Positions 1 through 5,067 of a stretch of DNA of 5,067 bases are shown one piece after another (the stretch's first letter is position 1; every line of letters begins with the position of its first letter). Source of the DNA: Anaerolineae bacterium (GTDB lineage Bacteria; Chloroflexota; Anaerolineae; 4572-78; NAK82); the NCBI GenBank assembly GCA_030597485.1, contig JAUVRU010000214.1, forward strand, positions 1-5,067. Reading direction: 5' to 3'. The translations under genes and the position numbers were made by a program. The notes under the pieces are model-generated. The model saw nothing but the letters and a program-made list of their open reading frames with translations, searched no databases and was not told the DNA's origin.

Positions 1-242
1 AACAAGAGCAAGGTAGGAATGCTCTGCACACCATACGAAAAGGCGGTCTGATTGTTGCTGTCCACATCCAGACCGACAACTTTCAACTCTCCCTTGTGCT
101 CCTGGGCCATCTCCTCCAGGAAGGGAGTCACCATCTTGCACGGTGCGCACCACTCGGCCCAGAAGTCGACCAGGACCGGGATGTCGGATTTGAGAACCTG
201 TGCGTCGAAAGTATCGTCAGTGACCTCAGATAGTTTTGCCAT
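1..242 (-). CDS. trxA: Thioredoxin, N-terminal part (C-terminus beyond left edge)
   Basis: Cytoplasmic thiol-disulfide oxidoreductase that reduces protein disulfides and is itself recharged by thioredoxin reductase. Eighty complete codons are present from an ATG at 242. They show the buried acid Asp26, the active site WCAPC (Trp31, Cys32, Cys35) followed by Lys36, and the cis-proline in SIPT (Pro76). These positions coincide with E. coli TrxA numbering, so the start is well placed. The active site has Ala where E. coli has Gly (CAPC for CGPC), a variant common in bacterial thioredoxins. There is no signal peptide or lipobox, so it is a cytoplasmic Trx and not an exported thiol protein. The family is about 105-110 residues, so roughly 28 residues lie outside the window. 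An AGGA element at 254-257 precedes the start by 11 bases, and a promoter candidate lies at 320-348. The main alternative is a thioredoxin-like domain fused to more sequence beyond the edge, which cannot be excluded. Confidence 0.95.
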   Translation of the reverse strand, partial: MAKLSEVTDDTFDAQVLKSDIPVLVDFWAEWCAPCKMVTPFLEEMAQEHKGELKVVGLDVDSNNQTAFSYGVQSIPTLLL

Positions 243-371
243 TGGCCTGTGTTTCCTCTCTGCGTTACACCTGGTTAACCATCTCCATTTCCCGATCCAA
301 TGCCCTCCGAGCGCAAGTGATCTTAACGTCATTGCCCATCTTAGTCAAGTGGCATCAGGGGCCATAGCCTG
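243..371. other. Intergenic region between nfo and trxA
   Basis: This is the largest gene-free stretch in the window, about 130 bp. Besides the promoter candidate and the thioredoxin Shine-Dalgarno sequence I see no RNA gene, riboswitch or repeat. Just after the nfo stop the only self-complementary sequence is a GGC/GCC pair of three bases with no T-tract, so no intrinsic terminator for nfo is evident and some read-through into trxA is plausible. Confidence 0.6.
320..348 (-). promoter_or_regulatory. Putative sigma70-type promoter for trxA
   Basis: On the minus strand TTGACT (343-348, five of six matches to the -35 consensus) is followed after exactly 17 bases by TAAGAT (320-325, four of six matches to the -10 consensus). 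It lies in the only sizeable intergenic gap, downstream of the nfo stop. Transcription would begin near 310-314, giving a leader of about 70 nt before the trxA start. This would let thioredoxin be expressed separately from the genes upstream. It is seen only as a sequence match, and no regulator site was recognised around it. Confidence 0.5.
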
Positions 372-1217
372 CTATTCGATCAGAGCCCGCAGCCTGGTCA
401 GGTTGTCGGCGTCTTCGTGCATGTCCTTCGATTTCGGCGTCTCCAGCAACATGGGTATTCCTTCAAAACGCGAGTCATTCAGGATGTTACGGAATCCTGC
501 CAGCCCCACAAACCCATCTCCGATGTGCTCGTGGCGATCGCGGCGAGTGCCCACATCGTACCGAGAGTCGTTGAGGTGAAAGACTGTCAGACGATCAAGG
601 CCGACAACATCATCGAATTCTCGGAACACCCTGGCACAGCCCTCAGGACTGCGGAAATCATAACCGGCAGCCAGCGCGTGACAGGTGTCGAAGCAAACAG
701 CCAGCCGGTCGCTGACCTCCACCCTTCTGATGATCTCGGCCAGGTGTTCAAAGCGATAGCCCAGATGATCCCCTTGACCGGCCGTGATCTCCAGAGCAAC
801 CTTGGCGCGAGCGTCCGGCAGGCGATGGTGCGTTCCGTTGAGGCCATTGACGATGCGAGACAGGCCGGAAGCCTCACCCGAACCAGTATGTGACCCGGGA
901 TGAACGACCAGATAGGGGATGGCCAGCACATCACAGCGTTCCAGCTCGACCACCAGCGCGTCAACCGATTTCTGCCACAGGTCATCTTTGGGACTGGCCA
1001 GGTTGAGCAAATACGCAGCGTGCGCTACAACCGGCCCGATACCCGTCTCGCGCTGTCGCCGGTGATAACGCTGCACTGTGTCGTCTGTCAACGGCGAAGC
1101 TCGCCATTGGTTGTTGTTCTTGGTGAAGATTTGGATGGTGTCGCAACCTATCTCTTCGCCCCGGTCCAGAGCGGCATCAACGCCACCGCCAATTGACATA
1201 TGAGCTCCCAGTCGCAT
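372..1217 (-). CDS. nfo: Endonuclease IV (AP endonuclease family 2)
   Basis: Cleaves DNA 5' to abasic sites in base excision repair and removes 3' blocking groups; it is a cytoplasmic TIM-barrel enzyme with a three-zinc centre. The 281-residue length is close to E. coli Nfo (285). All nine zinc ligands can be placed: His66, His106 (VVHPGSH), Glu143 (LEITAGQG), Asp177 and His180 (CFDTCHALAAGYD), His214 (FHLND), Asp227 and His229 (DRHEH), and Glu259 (LLETPK). Tyr69 matches the E. coli DNA-intercalating Tyr72. The residue matching E. coli Arg37, which inserts at the lesion, is Asn36 here (FTKNNNQW). The ATG start opens with MRLGAHMSIGGG, the usual beginning of the family, so the start is firm. 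AGAGGA at 1230-1235, inside the end of the transporter gene, sits 12 bases upstream. The gap to that gene is only 8 bp, suggesting co-transcription and possibly coupled translation. Confidence 0.97.
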   Translation of the reverse strand: MRLGAHMSIGGGVDAALDRGEEIGCDTIQIFTKNNNQWRASPLTDDTVQRYHRRQRETGIGPVVAHAAYLLNLASPKDDLWQKSVDALVVELERCDVLAIPYLVVHPGSHTGSGEASGLSRIVNGLNGTHHRLPDARAKVALEITAGQGDHLGYRFEHLAEIIRRVEVSDRLAVCFDTCHALAAGYDFRSPEGCARVFREFDDVVGLDRLTVFHLNDSRYDVGTRRDRHEHIGDGFVGLAGFRNILNDSRFEGIPMLLETPKSKDMHEDADNLTRLRALIE

Positions 1218-1225
1218 CAGCCGGT

Positions 1226-2488
1226 TCAGTCCTCTCTATCCATCGTGGGAAACCAGAAGACCAGCAATACTACTGCGACCAGCGCCAGCAGCGAACCGAA
1301 AAAGAAGGGTGCTCTTGGCCCCCAGCCCTGCCAGCCACCGGCCCCTTGCCACAACACACCGGCAATCAAGCTGGCGGGAAACGCAGCCAGCCCCACAGCG
1401 GCGTTGAAGACACCGTACGCCGTGCCTCGCTGGTCAGGTCGCACCAAATCCGCTACCATGGCTCGTGCCGTGCCCTCCGTCATCCCGTAGTAGATCCCGT
1501 ACAGGACATACAGAACGACCACGTGCCAGGCTTCATCTGCCAGCGCAAATCCAAGGTAGATGATCCCATAGGCTAGCCAACCGCCGACGATGATGCGACG
1601 ACGGCCTATGCGGTCGGACAGGGCCCCTGCCGGGCCGGATACCAGGGTGTACACCAGGTTGAACGCGACCAGCATCCCCATTATCCCCAGCACGCTCAAC
1701 CCACGCTCCGTGGCCCGCAGGATGAGGAAAGCATCTGACGAATTGCCCAGGGTGAACAGGAGCATAATCAGAAGGAATCCTTTGAAACGGGCGTCGAAGC
1801 CGGCAAGCGACAGACTTGGCGCACGGCGCCGGTCGTCCTTAGCTACCGGCACATCGCGAGCGCCAACGGCCAGCACCACCACCGCCAGCACTGCCGGGAT
1901 GATGCTCAGGATTACCACTGTCTGAAAGGTGGACCTGGCCAGGGCCCAATCACTGCCCTGCAACAGCCAGACCACGACCAGCGCCACCAACAGGCCGATG
2001 GCGGCACCCGCCGTGTCTCCCGCCCGGTGCAGGCCAAAGGCCAACCCGCGTCGGTTTTCGTCAATACTGTCGGCCACCAGCGCGTCGCGCGGAGCCGTCC
2101 GAATGCCTTTGCCAACCCGATCGGCAAAGCGCACCCCCAACACCCAGGTCCAGGAGGTTGCGAAGTACAGGAACGGCTTCGCCACTGTGGACAGGCTGTA
2201 GCCGGCCACCGTAAGCCACTTGCGTTGCCCCAGTCGGTCACTCAGCCAGCCGGAGAAGACCTTGACCAAGCTGGCCGTGGTTTCTGCCACACCCTCGATC
2301 AGGCCGATGACGTTGGTACGTACACCCAAGACTTCGGCCAGAAAGAGGGGGATGAGATTGATAACCATCTCACTGGAGATGTCGGTCAAGAAACTGGTGG
2401 CAGTGACCACCCACACGTTGCGTGGGAGGCCACGCAGTCCCCCCCCAGAGTCGGGCTGTTGGCAGGAGGCAGGTACGACTGGTTCCAT
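1226..2488 (-). CDS. MFS transporter, MJ1317-like group
   Basis: Inner-membrane secondary transporter of 420 residues with about 12 predicted helices; the substrate is unknown. Residues 1-23 form a polar cytoplasmic tail. The MFS motif A occurs in both halves: GWLSDRLGQRK (80-90) between helices 2 and 3, and GALSDRIGRRR (288-298) between helices 8 and 9. The segment DRVGKGIRTAPRDALVADS (123-141) and the opening GLRGLPRNVW (17-26) are, from memory, hallmarks of the MJ1317-like group, whose members are mostly uncharacterised. Acidic residues in or near helices (Asp36, Glu40, Glu65, Glu69, Asp252) are candidates for proton coupling or substrate binding. A strong GAGGAGAT (2494-2500) lies about 6 bases before the ATG and supports the start. 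The gene follows the M20 hydrolase after 43 bp and precedes nfo by 8 bp. The neighbourhood hints at movement of an amino-acid-like or amide compound, but that is inference; drug or metabolite efflux is equally possible. Confidence 0.93.
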   Translation of the reverse strand: MEPVVPASCQQPDSGGGLRGLPRNVWVVTATSFLTDISSEMVINLIPLFLAEVLGVRTNVIGLIEGVAETTASLVKVFSGWLSDRLGQRKWLTVAGYSLSTVAKPFLYFATSWTWVLGVRFADRVGKGIRTAPRDALVADSIDENRRGLAFGLHRAGDTAGAAIGLLVALVVVWLLQGSDWALARSTFQTVVILSIIPAVLAVVVLAVGARDVPVAKDDRRRAPSLSLAGFDARFKGFLLIMLLFTLGNSSDAFLILRATERGLSVLGIMGMLVAFNLVYTLVSGPAGALSDRIGRRRIIVGGWLAYGIIYLGFALADEAWHVVVLYVLYGIYYGMTEGTARAMVADLVRPDQRGTAYGVFNAAVGLAAFPASLIAGVLWQGAGGWQGWGPRAPFFFGSLLALVAVVLLVFWFPTMDRED

Positions 2489-2531
2489 TGTTATCTCCTC
2501 AGCAGACGAGGATATGGTTGAACGAGGAGAA

Positions 2532-3719
2532 TCACACCTGTCGCAACAGATCAGCGCTCAGCTGAGCGTAAATCCGAGCAGCGGTGAAGCAGTCCGACAG
2601 CCGAATGTGCTCGTTGGCAGTGTGCGCCTGACGTTCCTCGCCAGGCCCCACGCCCACGGTGGGAATGTCGGCGACGCCCATCGTGTAGACGCCGTCGGTA
2701 GAGAAATCCCATTTGCCGATGGCGGGCCGTGCACCGACGATCTGCTTTACGGCACGTGCCGCTGCCCGCACCAGGTCATGGCTCTCGGGCACTACCCAGG
2801 CCGGATAACGCTCCACATCGCGGCAGACGTAGCCCGTGTAGCTGGTATGCTCAAACTCGGCCAGACGTATCTGGGCGCGCACAGCCTCATGATTGATGAC
2901 GCCCTGCACTTCCGCCATCGCTTTGGCCTCAGTCTCGCCCAGAGTCAGCCGGCGGTCTATGACAAACGTGCAGCTATCAGGTATGACGTTCTTGCTAGCA
3001 GCCGTGTTCTCGATATGGGTGACGGCCAGCGTACCTTTGCCCAGGAAGGTATCTTCTGACAGCGACCCAGCCAACAAGTCAAGAGAGAATATGATGCGGG
3101 CCGCATCGTAGATCGCGTTCTCCCCTTGCTCAGGCACGGAAGCGTGCGATGGGCGGCCTTGGACAGTAACGTGCATCTCCATTCGCCCTCGATGTCCTCG
3201 GCTCACCTGCAAGTTTGTCGGTTCGGCCAGCACCACCCAGTCAGGCCGCAGCCCCTCCTCCTCAACCAGCACCCGCATGGCGTACCCCTCGCACGGCTCT
3301 TCCTGCACCACGGCCGCCACGTACAAGTCACCTGCCAGTTGAATGTCACTGTCAACGATCAGTTTCGCGCCATACACCAGGCTGGCCAACGGTCCCTTCA
3401 TGTCAGCAGCGCCAAGTCCAAAGAGCAAGCCACCCTCGATTTCGGCACCATAGGGATCACGGGTCCAGGAGGCCGGGTCCCCCACGCCCACAGTGTCCAT
3501 GTGGCCATCGTACAGCAGCCGGGGGCCGCTCCCACCACCGATGTGTCCCACCACGTTGCCCACCCGGTCGGTCCACACCTCGTCAAAGCCAACGGCACGC
3601 ATCTCCGCCGCCACCCGCGCGGCCACAGCCTCCTCCTGACACGAGAGGCTGGGCGTACGCACCAGATCTTTGAGGAACGACGTAAGGTTCGATTGATCCT
3701 GGATCGAGAGTTCAAACAC
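2532..3719 (-). CDS. M20-family metallohydrolase, YgeY-like
   Basis: Predicted cytoplasmic di-zinc amidohydrolase or deacylase (M20 dipeptidase/deacetylase family) acting on an unknown amide substrate. Numbered from the GTG at 3719 (395 residues), the M20 centre is complete: His73 and Asp75 in DGHMDTV, bridging Asp106 in GAADMKG, the base Glu140 and ligand Glu141 in QEE, Glu166 in AEPT, and His366 in QAHTANE. His192 (PSHAS) marks the lid/dimerisation domain, which spans about 172-283. Stretches such as RGHRGRMEM, FLGKGTL, SYTGYV and KWDFSTDGV resemble the YgeY group ('selenium metabolism-linked hydrolase'). The frame stays open to another GTG at 3764 (410 residues), but that has only a weak GGAG, while AGGAG at 3728-3732 sits 8 bases before 3719; I therefore prefer the shorter form. 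There is no signal peptide. The gene lies between the sugar transferase and the MFS gene, with no selenium gene in view. Alternatives are an ArgE/DapE-like deacylase or a carboxypeptidase of the same fold. Confidence 0.93.
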   Translation of the reverse strand: MFELSIQDQSNLTSFLKDLVRTPSLSCQEEAVAARVAAEMRAVGFDEVWTDRVGNVVGHIGGGSGPRLLYDGHMDTVGVGDPASWTRDPYGAEIEGGLLFGLGAADMKGPLASLVYGAKLIVDSDIQLAGDLYVAAVVQEEPCEGYAMRVLVEEEGLRPDWVVLAEPTNLQVSRGHRGRMEMHVTVQGRPSHASVPEQGENAIYDAARIIFSLDLLAGSLSEDTFLGKGTLAVTHIENTAASKNVIPDSCTFVIDRRLTLGETEAKAMAEVQGVINHEAVRAQIRLAEFEHTSYTGYVCRDVERYPAWVVPESHDLVRAAARAVKQIVGARPAIGKWDFSTDGVYTMGVADIPTVGVGPGEERQAHTANEHIRLSDCFTAARIYAQLSADLLRQV

Positions 3720-3785
3720 TGGTTTCTCTCCTGCATTCACGTTGGGCGACCCGATGTGTAACACAACACCGGGCTCCGCTTGCTG
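3720..3785. other. Short intergenic leader with an imperfect dyad
   Basis: If the hydrolase starts at 3719, this 66-bp gap separates it from the sugar transferase stop. It contains an imperfect inverted repeat: CCCG (3750-3753) pairs with CGGG (3770-3773), and TGT (3755-3757) with ACA (3766-3768) after one mismatch. Within it TGTGTAACACA (3755-3765) is itself a perfect dyad around a central A. No T-tract follows on the minus strand, so it is not a normal terminator. It could be a weak operator or chance. The region would be partly coding if the 3764 start is used. Confidence 0.3.
3728..3732 (-). promoter_or_regulatory. Shine-Dalgarno sequence that decides the M20 hydrolase start
   Basis: AGGAG on the minus strand lies 8 bases upstream of the GTG at 3719 within an otherwise untypical N-terminal stretch of the longer reading frame. 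The rival GTG at 3764 has only GGAG about 10 bases before it. Initiation at 3719 also gives an N-terminus of the length expected before the conserved first helix of the M20 fold. Confidence 0.6.
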
Positions 3786-5067
3786 CTAATAGGCCCCATC
3801 GCCGAAGATGACGGTGGGAATAGTGCGCATGAAGATCTTGAAATCGAGGGCCGGGCTCCATTGTTCAACGTAGTAGATGTCCAGCAGAACCATCTCGTCA
3901 AACAGCAGTTCACTGCGACCGCTCACCTGCCACAGTCCGGTGATGCCAGGCGCGGCTTCGAAGCGGCGCTTATGCCACGGCTTGTACTGTTCAACCTCTT
4001 CTGCCAAAGCCGGCCGAGGGCCAACCAGACTCATGTCCCCGCGCAGCACGTTATACAATTGAGGCAACTCGTCCAGACTGAAACGCCGGAGCCATCGTCC
4101 CACCCGGGTACACCGGGGATCATCCTTGATCTTGAAGATTGGGCCATCGGCTTCGTTCAAGTCACCCAGTAGATCCTTCTGCGCCTCGGCGCCCGCTGTC
4201 ATAGAACGAAACTTGTACAGGGTGAAAGGCCGTCCTCCCTTGCCCACTCTCTCCTGACCGAACACAACTGTTCCAGGTGAGTCGAGTCTGATGATCAGGG
4301 CGATAAAAACTAGCAACGGAGCGACGAGAACGAGTGAGCCGAGCGACACCGTGACATCCACTACCCGCGTGAGAAACCGCGTGATGCTGACGCCACCGCC
4401 CTGCTTGATCCCGATCACCGGGATTCCCGCCAGTGTGGTGAAGGACATACGCCCAAGAGTCATTTGGAACAGGTCGGGTACAATGCGGGCCTGCACGTTC
4501 TCGCGCTGGCATTGGGCCATGATAGCCATGATCTTGCGGTGATACTGCCATGGCAGCGTGATGATAACCTCGTCCACCGCTTTGTCCTGGATCAGATTGG
4601 TCAGGTTGTCTAGGCCGCCCAGCGCTCGAAACCGACCGATGTCAGTGCTACCCTTGTCGGGATCATCATCCACAAAACCGCGGATCTCATATCCCAGCTC
4701 CGGGCGGGCCACGATGGTGCGCATTACGGTACGTCCCACCTCGCCGGCGCCGGCGATGATGGCGCGTGCCACCCCGATGCCGCGGCGTCGCATGCTCCGC
4801 ATCACCAGCGCCTTAACCAGCCGACTGAGGCTCAGCAGCACGATGATCAAGGCACCAGCATAGAAAAAGATGATACGTGAGTAGAACGTAGACCGCGATA
4901 CGAAGACCAACACCACCATAATGACGATGCCAGTGGTAGTGCCATTGATGAGAGCATACACCTCATCGAACCACGATACCCCTTGTCGCAACTGGTAGAG
5001 ACCCTCACGCCGATACAGCAGGACGAGCAGCGCTGTCAAGATCAGAACAAAGGGTATAAACACCGAG
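3786..5067 (-). CDS. Polyprenyl glycosyl-1-phosphate transferase (exopolysaccharide initiation), 5' end missing
   Basis: Membrane enzyme that transfers a sugar-1-phosphate from a nucleotide sugar to undecaprenyl phosphate, the first step of exopolysaccharide, capsule or O-antigen synthesis. Residues are numbered from the codon at 5063, which is in frame but not the true start because the frame stays open to the window edge. Hydrophobic segments at about 2-17, 43-57 and 64-84 look like helices 2-4 of the usual four. A Rossmann-like domain follows with GAGEVG (105-110). Another hydrophobic segment (237-258) is the expected re-entrant helix. The catalytic bacterial sugar transferase domain (about 229-420) contains KFRSM (284-288), the Asp331-Glu332 dyad in SLDELPQL, RGDMSLVGPRP (341-351), PGITGLWQVSGRS (372-384) and YYVEQWS (397-403). 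This is the long WbaP/WcaJ-type architecture; the sugar specificity (galactose, glucose or other) cannot be told from this. It ends at TAG, and about 50 or more N-terminal residues are outside the window. It may head the downstream gene run. Confidence 0.96.
   Translation of the reverse strand, partial: SVFIPFVLILTALLVLLYRREGLYQLRQGVSWFDEVYALINGTTTGIVIMVVLVFVSRSTFYSRIIFFYAGALIIVLLSLSRLVKALVMRSMRRRGIGVARAIIAGAGEVGRTVMRTIVARPELGYEIRGFVDDDPDKGSTDIGRFRALGGLDNLTNLIQDKAVDEVIITLPWQYHRKIMAIMAQCQRENVQARIVPDLFQMTLGRMSFTTLAGIPVIGIKQGGGVSITRFLTRVVDVTVSLGSLVLVAPLLVFIALIIRLDSPGTVVFGQERVGKGGRPFTLYKFRSMTAGAEAQKDLLGDLNEADGPIFKIKDDPRCTRVGRWLRRFSLDELPQLYNVLRGDMSLVGPRPALAEEVEQYKPWHKRRFEAAPGITGLWQVSGRSELLFDEMVLLDIYYVEQWSPALDFKIFMRTIPTVIFGDGAY

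Noticed and set aside
351..371. Possible terminator after nfo.
   Set aside because: Only a three-base GGC/GCC stem can form and there is no run of T on the minus strand.
52..579. A 175-codon plus-strand frame spanning the trxA start, the intergenic gap and the end of nfo.
   Set aside because: It overlaps two clear genes and the promoter candidate, and its Ser-rich product shows no domain or convincing start.
417..893. A 158-codon plus-strand open frame antisense to nfo.
   Set aside because: It has no recognisable domain, and the minus strand encodes an endonuclease IV with all nine zinc ligands.
2501..2531. Two similar CGAGGATA / CGAGGAGA stretches between the hydrolase and the transporter.
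   Set aside because: The copies are short and imperfect, and are easily explained by chance purine-rich sequence near a ribosome binding site.
2220..3059. A 279-codon open frame on the plus strand across the transporter and hydrolase genes.
   Set aside because: It lies antisense to two well-supported genes and spans their junction. Its product is rich in Ser, Arg and Pro without recognisable domains, as expected for an antisense shadow in G+C-rich DNA.
3126..3761. A 211-codon open frame on the plus strand antisense to the M20 hydrolase.
   Set aside because: The product is full of His, Pro and Arg with no family motif, while the minus-strand frame has a complete M20 metal centre.

Overview
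The window is an ordinary chromosomal stretch from a bacterium, with every recognisable gene on the minus strand. Read in the direction of transcription (right to left) the order is: a membrane sugar-phosphate transferase that starts beyond the right edge; an M20-family metallohydrolase of the YgeY type; a 12-helix MFS transporter of the MJ1317-like group; endonuclease IV (nfo); and the N-terminal 80 codons of a thioredoxin (trxA) that runs off the left edge. There are no rRNA or tRNA genes, insertion sequences, CRISPR repeats or phage genes. The longest gene-free stretch is about 130 bp.

Layout. 3786-5067 holds the glycosyl-1-phosphate transferase (N-terminus missing). 3720-3785 is a short intergenic leader with an imperfect dyad. 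2532-3719 (or to 3764) is the M20 hydrolase. 2489-2531 is a 43-bp gap with a strong Shine-Dalgarno sequence. 1226-2488 is the MFS transporter. An 8-bp gap follows, then nfo at 372-1217. 243-371 is the only real intergenic region and carries a good sigma70-type promoter reading into trxA. The tight spacing of the first four genes suggests one transcript, while trxA probably has its own promoter.

How the genes work together. No single pathway links them. The transferase would start lipid-linked exopolysaccharide or capsule synthesis at the cytoplasmic membrane. The hydrolase and MFS carrier could form a small uptake or efflux and hydrolysis pair for an unknown amide-type substrate. Nfo repairs abasic sites, and thioredoxin is the general disulfide reductant. 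This looks like a run of housekeeping and accessory genes sharing a strand, not a dedicated system.

Organism. The fairly high G+C by eye, the SD-led minus-strand genes and the mixture of a YgeY-type M20 hydrolase, an MJ1317-like MFS and an Asn-rich endonuclease IV N-terminus would fit an environmental bacterium such as a Chloroflexota (Anaerolineae-like) member. That assignment is an inference from memory of similar proteins and is weak. I found no convincing sign of a previously undescribed system; the findings are modest points for checking.
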